Position numbers and translations under genes: made by a program. 20,975 nt of DNA from Stentor coeruleus (Eukaryota; Ciliophora; Heterotrichea; Heterotrichida; Stentoridae): the NCBI GenBank assembly GCA_001970955.1, contig MPUH01001210.1:1-20975 (forward strand), given 5' to 3'. This document shows, piece by piece, positions 1-9,527 of the stretch. The notes under the pieces were generated by a model. That model saw only the letters and a program-made list of their open reading frames with translations. It ran no database searches and had not been told where the DNA came from. Each line of letters opens with the position of its first letter. Position 1 is the stretch's first letter.

Positions 1-2528
1 ATCTAATTGTCAATAAGAGTTTTAAAAAAGGTAGGATTTTGTGTTTTTTTAGTGAGATTATTTATATTTTTAGAGATCTGTGTTTATAAATACAAAAGCC
101 TATGTTTAATATAGAAAAATATAGTTTGTGAAGATTTTTTGTATGTGAAATTAATAAATTAATAAATTAATAAAACTTCGGATTTTTTATGTACTCTATG
201 ATAATTTTAATATAATAAATCATGCAAAATTTAATAATTTTCATTCTAATCATCTACTTATAACAAGCAACTAAATACTCAATAAATATTAAAATAAGCA
301 AATAAGTGCTAAAGCTAAAGCCAAAATATTCGAATTAATGAAATAACTTCACATATTCATACATTAATATATATACATAAGCCTAATCTATATTAAAAAC
401 AACAACCATATCATTATTTCCTCATATTTGCTTAGGATAAGGATATAAAAAATAATTCCAATCAAAAAAAAATATTCAAACTAAAAATACAAGAAACCCT
501 TATATGATAAAAAGCAAAATATACTATAAAATATACTATTTGATATATTATAGTCTATACAAAAATCTTATAATTGGGAGCGTTAATGATAAAAAGTATG
601 AAAATCTTAATCAAAATAATTAAGTATCATAATTCTTAAAAAGTTATAACTAGTCCCAACAGAATTCAATTAGCCAATTCCTGATAGTAATATGATGATA
701 TTCTCTATTGTTTTCTATAGAGTAGTCATATTTTGGATAGTTGTTAATCCGATTTTTATTCTAGATATAAGAACAAAATTGATATTTTTATTGTAAAAAT
801 TTGCTATGTTGTTTAGGAGTTGAGAAATTAGTGGATTAAGAGATATGTTAAATTACTCTTTAGTGTATTTGTCTTTATATACATCATTTATTGCAATTGT
901 TGTTTTGATATGGTTTATTTTAAGTAGTTTTTTGGAAATATTAAACGTTTATAGTGATTTTTGAATATCTTACAAATTTTTATTTGAATATTGATATATG
1001 TTTTATTTATATATTTTCTATTACTTCTAATTAACAACATATTAAATACTTCTTAAGTTATCCACAAAGCATCAAATCTTGGATATTCAAACAATTATAA
1101 AAAATATAATAAATTTTTAATATTCATTAGAGACAATCTAAACTATAAGTTTTTTAACAATACTTTAAGCCGAATTATTTTATATTCTTCAAACTGCTGA
1201 ATTTTAAACAAACTTTTTTTTATCTTATCCCAAAGTGCATAGGGTAAATATTTAGTAAAAGAACAATAAAAAACAGATTTTGTTTTATAAAATATTTAAG
1301 ATAAACATAATCAGTTTATAAACTAAAAGCATATAAAATCCAACATCAAATATAAGATTTATAAAAAAATTATGTTTAAAGCATCTGACATATAAATATA
1401 TTATGATAAAAATAGATTATAATTTTAGAGATGATAATAAAGTAGGTGTTAGGATATCATAATATTCTTAGAATAATTATTGTAATAAGGTTTAATATGT
1501 TTTGATAAAATTTGGTTAGAAATTAGTTTATAAACTTGTATATTGATAATTCATAATCATATTAAGAGTTTATAATCATCAATTAACAGATATTTAACCA
1601 ATAAAATTATGTTTCAATCAAAATAATAAACTATTTTATTGTTGAGGGAGACTTAAAAGATTCGAAAATATTTCAAACTTTAATTTTGATAAGATACTTA
1701 AAGAAATATCAGAATATTAGAATATTATTATATCTTTGATAATTTAGTTTTATAGATTTTAAAGTAATTAATATTAATTTACCTACTGATGAATGAAAAA
1801 TAAAAACTTTGTCTTTTCATATTTCTTTTCTTACGCATTATTTTGAAATCATATTTTCCATATTACCTTTAAACATATTTGTATAACATCTAATTTTAGC
1901 CCCTACTGCAAAGACTATCCGCCTCTCCAAATTATTAACCTACCGCTAACTAGTATTTTAATAAGCAAAATTAAAGTTTATTTAAAGTGCTAAAAAATAT
2001 TTTTATCTAATGATTTATTCTAACAATCAATATTAAGATTATATCCTCGAACTTTGTCTTTCAAGAAAAATTATATTTTTTCTCAAGGCCTTTCAAGTTT
2101 ATTTGCGACTATTTTTTCTCTAGTTTTCATAAATTCTTTACTCGATCAAATGTGATGGTATTAAAAATAGTGCAAGACCAGTTAAGCTATACCTGGAGAA
2201 TCAAAATTTTTAGACTATAAAAAGTCAAATATTTAAATTTTTATACAAATCTATAAAGATAAACCTATATAATCAAACTAATCTTTTATATACACAAGTA
2301 ATAATATTTATATACTTATCTCAACTTTAGTTTGATTTATAATATAAAATTTATTTCCCAAACTATTATCCAAAAAAAAGCATCATTTCCTTTGCATCTC
2401 AAATCTTTCCTAATTAAAATTTTCCTCAAGCCTAATAAACAACTAAATGTGTTTATATATATCTTATATGACTATAAAAAAATACCATATTCTATTAATA
2501 TTTTTATTATCGTATATATAATATTACC
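1..2528. other. Gene-free AT-rich region
   Basis: About 2.5 kb with stops dense in all frames and no open frame that looks like protein. The only longer frame (2332-2532, plus) starts at TTG, encodes a composition-driven run of I, K, F, L and Y, and overlaps the end of the next gene, so it is not annotated. Short A/T microsatellites occur. No telomere repeat is present at position 1, so this need not be a chromosome end. Confidence 0.7.
151..174. repeat. TTAATAAA x3 microsatellite
   Basis: Three perfect direct copies of the 8-mer TTAATAAA in a row. Simple-sequence repeat in AT-rich DNA with no evident function. Confidence 0.8.
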
Positions 2529-3206
2529 CTAAGCATTATTATCTTTTTCTACTGTGTAATCATGAGCAAGTATAGCTTCAGTCTTTTCTAGCTCCTGAGT
2601 CGCATTAAGGTCAGCAGCGCCATTTTTTTCAATAACTTCAGTTGCGACAACCACAAAGACAGCAGATGTGTTGTGGGCAATTTCACTTGGAATAACATCT
2701 AAATGTACTCCACTCAATGTGTTTTTCCTTGGAATAACCTGCACATCATTCTTATTAACGCAAATTTTTAAAGCATAAAGGAAAAATAATTCTGTAAGAA
2801 TCCCAAAACCTATGAATACGGAAGGGACTATAACTTGGTTTAGTGGTGAATTTAGAAGCCAAATACATAAAATAGTCATCATCCATTCACAGATCCATAT
2901 GAAAGCAATTATTTTTTTTACGAGAAAGTATTTTTTGACTTTTTGGAATTCTTCTAGGAGGTTATCTAAAGCTATGTAGCTTAAAATCCCATATAAGCAA
3001 AGAGGGAAAAATAAAGCTAACACTAATTGGTGATTACTTATGAAGTTGTGGATGAAAAAGAAGTCAAATGATTTTTCGATTCCTTTGTATATCAATAGCA
3101 TTCCTGCTGATATGATTTTTACATACTCAATAAACACCGAAAGTCGGCATAGAGAAAATATTTTTTGACTGTATAAAAATTACTTGAACATAAGACTATC
3201 TTCCAT
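2529..3206 (-). CDS. Four-segment membrane protein, paralogue A
   Basis: Two exons, 3206-3184 and 3168-2529, joined across a 15-nt intron, give 220 residues ending in TAG. The continuous frame alone has no ATG before residue 31; a short ATG exon upstream supplies MEDSLMF, and the join lies in the same codon and phase as in paralogue B. Hydrophobic segments lie near residues 17-35 (weaker), 53-75, 93-113 and 120-144, followed by a hydrophilic tail of about 75 residues that is probably cytosolic. It aligns without gaps to B through the third segment, sharing PLC-YG-L-Y-A around residues 63-73 and KKYF near 86-89; the tails share a late HD[YF]T. Family and function are not recognised. If the hidden exon were wrong, the fallback start is the ATG at 3101 (190 residues). 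Confidence 0.85.
3169..3183 (-). other. 15-nt intron of paralogue A
   Basis: Reads GTAATTTTTATACAG on the sense strand. It interrupts codon 8 in phase 2 (AA|T). Removing it links ATG-started exon 1 (23 nt) to the long frame; leaving it in puts a stop (TAA, 3182-3180) into that frame. Size and GTA...AG ends match known Stentor introns. Confidence 0.85.
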
Positions 3207-4024
3207 ATTATTTTTATTATCGTCATAATACAATAAAACCATCACATTAAGCCTTTTTAGAAAAAAAGCCCATTTATATGTTGAATATAAAAAAATATAA
3301 AACTTTTTAACTTTTTAAGCTTGGAATGAATGTGATTTTGTTATGGAACACTTTAACAATTCTAATAAATTATTTACATCATCTTAAATCAACCCAAAAA
3401 ATTTTTTTATTCATCTTTTATAAATTTATAAAATTACGAATTCCTAAGAACTTTTTTCTTGATCTTAAATAAATAAAATATCTTTTACGCAAATTTATTT
3501 TAGCATTGTGTGTAAAAAGCATGATTAATTTGTATAAAAAGTTTCACAGTACAAAAACTATTATTTCGTTTACAATCAAAGCTTTACTTTTATTATATAG
3601 AATATATTTAATATATAAAGTAAATTTTGATCAAATGATTTATCCTAAAGCCATAAACTTATCTATTTAACACAAGAACTTCAAGACATGCCTTAAAAAA
3701 CTAGGCTTCAAAGGAAAAAAAAAATAAAACTCAGTTATACTCACTCTCAAAAAAAGAAACTCCAAAAAATTACTGGGAAAAATCAACGAGTACATTATTA
3801 AAAACGACAAGTGATGCACCATCCCGAATCAGCTAAAAGAAAGAGGTCACAGGACTCTCAAATCTGAACCAGACAAGATTACAACCCCATTAACCTAACA
3901 ACTTTAACTATTTTAATAATCAGAAAATGTATTATTTTATATATAAGTTTTTGTTAATACATATAAAATCATAGATTACAAATTCATCGATAAAAACAAT
4001 TATATTTATTCTATAAATTTGTAT
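3207..4024. other. Intergenic region between the paralogues
   Basis: 818 nt with no supported gene. Most is extremely AT-rich, but 3781-3900 has 47 G+C of 120 (hand count, 39%), clearly above its flanks. It has no open frame, and it contains a small hairpin (AGAGGTC paired with GACTCT, near 3842-3860, with one bulge). It could be a short non-coding RNA or a relic; neither is established. Confidence 0.5.
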
Positions 4025-4685
4025 TTAAATCTCCATAGCTTTTAAAGTAAAATCATGAACAACTACTTCATTCGGAGGAATATCACATGGCATAGTATCT
4101 TCAATCCCTTCTTTCATAACAATTTCAATAGATCTAGCCACATTTGTAACATTATTACTCGAGATCACTTCTGAGCTTTCAACAGCTAATTGAACACCTG
4201 TGGCTTCTCTTCTATTATTTGTATCCAAGTATGCATAACAAATATACACAGGATATAATAATGCTAAATCAAATACGATACTTGCACCAATTTCTCCAAT
4301 CAGAAAAAAAAAATCTTCAAATAAGCCTTCAATCAAAAACATACAAATCACTATAGCAGCTACTTCAAAAGTTAAGAGTATTATGATAATAGTTTTGGCG
4401 AAAAAATACTTTTTTATGTTTTCAATATCCTCATTTTCATTTTCAATAGCTAGATAACAAAGTAAACCATATATACATAATGGGAGAATAAGTACAGATG
4501 CTATATATATCTTACTAATAATAGAAAAATAAGCATTAAAACTTATTTTACTTCCTATTATGTAGAATAAGGCTTGCATGATAAAACCAACTTCCTTGAA
4601 ATATTCTAAGAGAACTGAAAATCTTGCGATACTGTATTTCTTGTCTCTTCATAAAAGCTTACCCAAAACAATCATTCTTGTCCAT
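4025..4685 (-). CDS. Four-segment membrane protein, paralogue B
   Basis: Exons 4685-4663 and 4646-4025 join across a 16-nt intron to give 214 residues ending in TAA. An internal ATG at 4579 would give only 184 residues, but the 30 residues upstream align one-to-one with paralogue A (for example RFSVLLEYFK against RLSVFIEYVK), so the upstream start MDKNDCF is preferred. Hydrophobic segments lie near residues 17-39 (weaker), 53-75, 92-113 and 120-147; the remaining 67 residues form a polar, acidic tail containing HDFT. Same strand as A and 818 nt upstream of it, so the pair is a tandem duplication. The duplication is old: the core is clearly similar while the tails have diverged. No known family is recognised; a small tetraspan-like membrane protein is the most that can be said. 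Confidence 0.85.
4647..4662 (-). other. 16-nt intron of paralogue B
   Basis: Reads GTAAGCTTTTATGAAG on the sense strand, phase 2 in codon 8 (GG|A), the same position as the 15-nt intron of paralogue A. Retention would put an in-frame TGA upstream of the long frame. Confidence 0.82.
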
Positions 4686-5191
4686 TTTTATAGATTAGAT
4701 TATTTTGATTGTCTACATTGAGATTCACTTAAAGATATAAAATATATTGTTATTGACTATATAATTTTGATTGTATTGACTATAAGGTAAGTTGGGTATA
4801 GGATGATAATTTTTTGATTTAAATTGATTTTATTTATGAGTATTCTTAATGTTGTATTTTTATTAGGAAATTTTATGTTTAAATAAGATTTCAGTGTGGA
4901 TGAAATCTGAGCTTTATTGATTGATATCTTAGCTTGTATGCTTATACTTGGATATTAATCCTATATGATAAGATAAATTATAAAATCGAATAAGTTTTAT
5001 GTTTTAATATATTAGATTTAGATAGAAAGTTTGAGAATAAATAAGACAGCCAAGATTAAAAGAGTAGCATGATTTATAATTTGCATTGTGGGATGATTAA
5101 GCTTATAAAAAGCTGACTAAGTATTCAACCTTTTCATATAATCTAATAAAAAAGCCTTTAAAAAAAAACTTAACGCAAAATACTTACTAAT
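4686..5191. other. Intergenic region, 5' flank of paralogue B
   Basis: 506 nt with no open frame of note. The plus strand is poor in C: 4741-4920 has 6 C and 32 G (hand count), so on the sense strand of gene B this promoter side is nearly free of G. Contains a short direct repeat at 4751-4784. Confidence 0.55.
4751..4784. repeat. Direct repeat TATTGACTATA x2
   Basis: Two identical 11-mers at 4751-4761 and 4774-4784, spaced 23 nt start to start. Could be a small duplicated promoter element of paralogue B or chance in AT-rich DNA. Confidence 0.5.
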
Positions 5192-6304
5192 CTAAGAGCT
5201 AGTAAAAATCCTCACAGTATACGAAGGTAACTCATTCCCTGCAACAAAATAATAAATATGAATTTTTTCTGTATCAACATATATTTCTGTAAACCCATAA
5301 TTACTCCATGCATACAGCAAATCAGCCATACTTGTAACTTTTTCTGGACATACTTTATATAATTCCCTTCCTCCAGCTCCTTGAACAACTTCATGCATAG
5401 CTTCCCCTTGAATCCAATCAGAAGCATCATTATAAAAAACTATCTCATCTGATGTACAAGAATAGTTTTGTGATGGTAAAGGTTCATAAGTTTGAGGTTT
5501 CCCATTAACATTTAGACTTACATAATGAGCCATAAGATGTTCATGACCAGTAAGGACAAGATCAACATTGTATTGAAAAAGAATAGGGTATAAATATAAT
5601 TTAAGAACTTCATTATCTCCATGATATTCACCTGGAGACCACATTGGCATATGAACTGTGACAATTTTCCATATTGTATTAGAGTCGTTTTCCTGATCTG
5701 AAAGGACCTGTTTAAGCCACTGATATTGTTCATCAATTTTTTTCTGATCATTTCCTAGTAATATGCATCCATCTAAAAATGTTAACCCAACTAGTTTCTC
5801 ATTTCCAATGTTAATAGAAAAGTTGTAATAATGAGTAGGCATATTCCACATAGGATAAAGTTCATCAGCATTGATTTCGAATTCAGAGTCTACAACACAA
5901 TCATGATTTCCTAAAACAGCGAACCATGGTTTTCCTTTTAGTTGTTGAATATCGAAAGTTTTATACATAAGTTTGAAAAGAGTTTGATCGAAATTTGATG
6001 CACTATGAGGATAAACATTATCTCCAGCTGAAATTATAAAACTTATAGGTCTTTGTTTTGCTTGATTTTCCATAGTTTGTGATACTAATTCTACTGGCTC
6101 AGAATTGTTTGTTTTTGGAGCTTCAAGATCTCCAAAGTCTCCTATAAGATGGAAACGAATTGGGCCAGAGTTTTTGGCGAGTGGGTATTTTTTGATATCG
6201 GAGTATGAGTTGTCTTGAGAAACTTCGGCTATTATGACGATGATTGGGGGGACTAAGAGAATTATGAATAAAAGAAAGAGCATCAAGCCTTCTCTAACTT
6301 TCAT
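5192..6304 (-). CDS. Purple-acid-type metallophosphatase
   Basis: 370 residues, single exon, TAG stop, first in-frame ATG used. Residues about 6-26 are a strongly hydrophobic segment, a signal peptide or signal anchor, so the enzyme should act in the secretory or lysosomal lumen or outside the cell. All calcineurin-like metal-binding motifs appear in order: GDFG (D56), GDNVY (D95, Y98), GNHD (N133, H134), VTVH (H218) and GHEH (H254, H256). The tyrosine in GDNVY is the charge-transfer residue of purple acid phosphatases, and length and spacing fit the small tartrate-resistant (ACP5-like) class. Expected activity is hydrolysis of phosphomonoesters at acidic pH with a two-metal centre. It lies 87 nt downstream of the PP2C gene on the same strand; separate promoters are likelier than a shared message. 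Natural substrate unknown. Confidence 0.93.
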   Translation of the reverse strand: MKVREGLMLFLLFIILLVPPIIVIIAEVSQDNSYSDIKKYPLAKNSGPIRFHLIGDFGDLEAPKTNNSEPVELVSQTMENQAKQRPISFIISAGDNVYPHSASNFDQTLFKLMYKTFDIQQLKGKPWFAVLGNHDCVVDSEFEINADELYPMWNMPTHYYNFSINIGNEKLVGLTFLDGCILLGNDQKKIDEQYQWLKQVLSDQENDSNTIWKIVTVHMPMWSPGEYHGDNEVLKLYLYPILFQYNVDLVLTGHEHLMAHYVSLNVNGKPQTYEPLPSQNYSCTSDEIVFYNDASDWIQGEAMHEVVQGAGGRELYKVCPEKVTSMADLLYAWSNYGFTEIYVDTEKIHIYYFVAGNELPSYTVRIFTSS

Positions 6305-6391
6305 TATATATTTTACTACAAATATAATGGCTTTGGGATTTTTTATATTTGCCTTGAGATGATTTATTATTATTATCTTAAATTCTTAGAC

Positions 6392-7663
6392 CTAGGTATC
6401 ATTTATATTAAAACTTGCAATAATAGCAGTTATATCATCAACACTATTATTTTCTTTATTCCATCGGTAAGTTGCTGTATTAACTAACTGGTCAATTATT
6501 GTTGTTAAATTCCCAGAGAGCATTGCAGATGATATAATCTCAACACATTCTTCATTTGAAATAAATTCCCATATTCCATCACTAGCAAGAACAATAAACT
6601 TATCAGAAGAATCAAGTTCATATAAAGTAACATCTGGCAAATGAGAAACCCCAACTTGCTCTGCAACAAAATCGCCTACCGATCTAGACATAGCAAGTCC
6701 AGGTACTAAACCAGTTCTAAGCCAAACTCTTTGTGGTCCAACAAACCCTCCATTATTTTCCATGAATGGAGAAATTATTCCTCCAGCATTTTCAATTCTC
6801 TCCCTCTCCACAGGAACATTAGGTTTATGATCCTGTGATAAAGCTATAGCTTTCCACCCATCTTTATCATATCTTCCAATCACAGCTCTAGAATCTCCAA
6901 CATTGCTGCATATGCATTGTTTTCCTCTTATAAGAACTGTTATAGCAGTAGTCCCACTAAGGCTTGAATCAAACTCAGTTTTTTTTTTAAGTTCATTATG
7001 GGTTATTTTATGTGATTCAATAAAAATACCTTTGATTTTTTTCAAAGAATTTTCATCGAATTCTTGATTTGAAGATTTTACTAATTAAAATTTACATTCA
7101 GTAGTCATAAGATTTTTTATATGTCTTGATAATGAATTTTTAACATATTTTGATATTTCACCTCCATAAACCCCATGCCCATCAAAGACCCCTAAGAAAG
7201 TTTGATTGATAATTCCTTGGAAGCTTGAATTTGTTAGAAATGAGTCTTGGTTAAGTTTTTTTTTATGCCCTTGAAATGTTCCTGTTACTGATTTAGTAGA
7301 TACATTTGATATTGTTTTTTGAGGATATTGAGCAAGTGGATATAAGAGAAGTCTAGAACTGCTTAGTATTATTTTATGTTTTTTTAACTTTTTTGAGTTT
7401 AGTTTTTCTTGACTTTGATTGTGGATTTTGTTGATAGAATCTTGGTTGTTTATGGTTGATAAAGAAATATTTGGTAGTTTTTGATGAGATAAGGAATTGA
7501 TTGAGTTGGCCATTATGCTTTTTTCTGGGGAGACTGAAAGGTTTGGCATATGGATAGTTGGGATCAGAGAGCGACGAAATTGAATATGTTTTGCATATTT
7601 TGATATGGGTTTGAGGATTGGGTGAGAACTGAAGTGTCCTGGCTTGAATGATGGCTTTTCCAT
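6392..7663 (-). CDS. PP2C-family Ser/Thr phosphatase (PPM), two exons
   Basis: Exons 7663-7096 and 7080-6392 join across a 15-nt intron to give 418 residues ending in TAG. Unspliced, the frame stops at once inside the intron and the catalytic domain is split. Residues 1-125 are a low-complexity leader rich in S, K, N and Q. The PP2C domain follows: GxKKKLNQD (D140), DGHG (D161, G162), SGTTA (231-235), NVGDSRAV (249-256), LSQDHKP, RERIENAGG, SRSVGD (321-326), LASDGIWE (D357, G358) and VDDIT (D404). D161, D357 and D404 match the Mg/Mn ligands of the family, so the enzyme should be active. It dephosphorylates Ser/Thr in signalling proteins; the target is unknown. No membrane segment. Divergent from the zinc-finger gene across 741 nt. 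Confidence 0.94.
7081..7095 (-). other. 15-nt intron of the PP2C gene
   Basis: Reads GTAAATTTTAATTAG on the sense strand. It splits codon 190 after its first base. Removal restores one continuous PP2C domain between DGHG and SGTTA, which is strong evidence that it is spliced. Confidence 0.93.
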
Positions 7664-8404
7664 TTATTGGAGATCAGATTTATCAGTTTGGCTTTGTTTG
7701 GAAATTTTAATATTTTTTTTTTTGAAATATGTGTGAAGAGCTTTTTAGGGGCGCTTTTGTGATGGGTTGCTGTGGTTTGTTTTGGTTAACTTTTTTTTTT
7801 ATTTGCAAAAGTTTTTATTAAGATTTGATTATGAAATTTCTTGGGTTTTAGAAGTTGTAAATATATTTTTCTACCTAGACAGCATATAATTGATTAAATA
7901 AAGTTTTTAAGTGAGCTTTAAGGGTGATTATTTTTACTTGAATTTATGATTGGGTGATTTGATTATTAGTTAGTTTTAGTAAATGAGATATTAAAACGTT
8001 ATGAATCATTTTTATAGAGAAAATAAGTTTGTGTTATAAACTTATTGAAAAACAGTTAAAAAAAGTTGTCTGCCTTAGTATAAGCTAGTTTTAAAATATA
8101 TAGAATCATGTTTATATTGAAATATAATTTTTAAGAATTTATATATATAATATGTAAGTATCAAAACTTCTAGTTAGTTAGCGATACCAAAATCTCTCCT
8201 AAAACATCAAAATTTCTAATCACAACAAACTCACTCCCCAATAAATTCTCATAAAAAATAAACCCAAAATCATATAATAAAATCATTCCTACTCCTCAAC
8301 CCCACAACAAAAACCCATAAAAAATAATCATTTCTACTACCAAAACCCTAATCCTAATTCTCTAAATTCCTATTAACTTTATTAAACTATTATCTCTGAT
8401 AATC
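7664..8404. promoter_or_regulatory. Divergent promoter region (PP2C / zinc-finger gene)
   Basis: 741 nt between two head-to-head start codons, with no gene inside. The two halves have opposite composition on the plus strand: 7681-7980 has 61 G and 16 C, while 8184-8397 has 0 G and 59 C (hand counts). Each gene therefore has a sense-strand leader poor in G. The switch lies near 8160-8183. No defined TATA or initiator element can be assigned because the whole stretch is AT-rich. Confidence 0.6.
8184..8397 (+). promoter_or_regulatory. 214-nt G-free leader of the zinc-finger gene
   Basis: No G occurs on the plus strand over 214 consecutive bases ending 7 nt before the ATG at 8405. This excludes any upstream ATG and any GT or AG splice site on the sense strand, so 8405 is the first possible start after 8183. 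Functional meaning is inferred, not known. Confidence 0.6.
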
Positions 8405-8992
8405 ATGATAATTTTTGTATTAGCATCATTATGTAGCTGGGACTCATCCCTTGAAATCCGTAGTTTCCTTAACACAACTTTGCCAACTATCTTAAAAACC
8501 CACAATCTACTTAAAGAACAACTTCCTGATACATGTCCATTTAAAATATCATTAAAAGAAGACAGACTAATTGATTACTATAATTTAGTTAAGAAAGAAA
8601 CTCAATCAAGTTATTCTTGCGAGAAATGTGGAAAGCTTTTTAGAAGTGAAAATGCGATTCATGAACATATTGTAACAAAACATGCTAATAATGAAGGTAT
8701 TTGTCTTGCTGATTTTTGTGATTTTTTTCCTTGTGCAGAAAGCAATGAAGTTGTGTCTAATAGGTGTAGAGCTATTATGAGTTTATGTTTTGAAGATGCT
8801 TTGTTAGGAAAAGTTGTTGAATACTGTGATTTTATTGAGACTAGTATTTGGGATCTAGATCTAGAAAAACCGGGGTACATGATTTTAGTTATATTGTCGA
8901 TAGTGATTTGCTTTATTTATTATTTGCTACTTTGGGCGGAGATGGAAGAAAGGAGCTTGACACCGAAGAAGATTAAAAGAAAAACATTTTAG
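8405..8992 (+). CDS. Small membrane protein with lumenal C2H2 zinc finger
   Basis: 195 residues, single exon, TAG stop. Order of parts: short hydrophobic N-terminus (2-11, probable signal peptide), polar region, a classic C2H2 finger CX2CX12HX4H at C72, C75, H88 and H93, a cysteine cluster after it (CLADFCDFFPC at 100-110, then C121, C128 and C141), one strong transmembrane helix (about 158-177) and a basic tail ending in KKIKRKTF. If the N-terminus is a signal peptide, the finger faces the lumen or outside and the basic tail the cytosol, which is unusual for a C2H2 finger and argues against a transcription factor. Alternatively the N-terminus is not cleaved and the topology is inverted. The start is fixed by the G-free leader. 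The family is not recognised by name. Confidence 0.85.
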   Translation: MIIFVLASLCSWDSSLEIRSFLNTTLPTILKTHNLLKEQLPDTCPFKISLKEDRLIDYYNLVKKETQSSYSCEKCGKLFRSENAIHEHIVTKHANNEGICLADFCDFFPCAESNEVVSNRCRAIMSLCFEDALLGKVVEYCDFIETSIWDLDLEKPGYMILVILSIVICFIYYLLLWAEMEERSLTPKKIKRKTF

Positions 8993-9426
8993 AAGATAGG
9001 TTTAGGGGTAATATAAGAAGGAGTACTTTTAGTAAACTTTTTAGGTTTTTTTAATTAAAATAGCCTAATAATCTTCATAAGTAATCAATACTAACTAACC
9101 TCAATTCCTTATTAAACATAAAATACAAGCTTTTTATACAAAATCACAAGTTATATTAATTTCCAAACTTAACTTCCCAACAACTAATCAAAATAATCAC
9201 CTTAACCAATACCCACTCCAAAAATCTAATAAAAATAACAAAAAAAATATAAACTCCAATAAACCAACTTTATCACTAAAAATGCCAAAACTCCACAAAA
9301 AAAACTAAAACCCTCACATATCTAAGCCACCCCTTCAACACCTTCTTGAAACCCTCATTAAACCAAAAAACCCAAGGCCAATTCCACGAAATCAAATTAT
9401 CGAAATGCTACCGCCACCATATATAA
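8993..9426. promoter_or_regulatory. Intergenic region and G-poor leader of separase
   Basis: 434 nt without a gene. The first part, 3' flank of the zinc-finger gene, is G-rich; from 9061 it turns C-rich: 9061-9420 has 13 G and 96 C (hand count), with no G at all from 9151 to 9283. A stop (TAA, 9424-9426) lies directly in frame before the separase ATG. Confidence 0.55.
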
Positions 9427-9527
9427 ATGAGTTCAAATCAAGAAAACTGTCCCAAATTCTTCGACTACTCTCAAAAATCATCAAAACTCCTTTCAAATTT
9501 CCAAACCTTCTTCAAACCAATTATTGA
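9405..9527 (+). other. Overlapping upstream ORF before separase
   Basis: A 40-codon frame begins at ATG 9405, 22 nt before the separase ATG, and runs in the +1 frame over its first 100 nt to a TGA. It begins MLPPPYINEF. It could damp translation of separase if the message starts upstream of 9405, or be irrelevant if transcription starts later. No homology is recognised. Confidence 0.2.

Noticed and set aside
2178..2189. Perfect tRNA A-box match (TAGCTTAACTGG) on the minus strand
   Set aside because: No B box follows at a suitable distance, the anticodon stem does not pair and the D stem has a mismatch.
2332..2532. 66-codon plus-strand frame
   Set aside because: Starts at TTG, is made of residues expected from AT-rich DNA, and overlaps the end of paralogue A.
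8341..8356. Telomere-like CCCTAATCCTAA
   Set aside because: Only two imperfect units, inside the G-free leader between two genes. No array.
9411..9420. Kozak-like GCCACCAT before separase
   Set aside because: It is followed by ATATAAATG, not by a start codon, and the vertebrate Kozak rule does not apply to ciliates.
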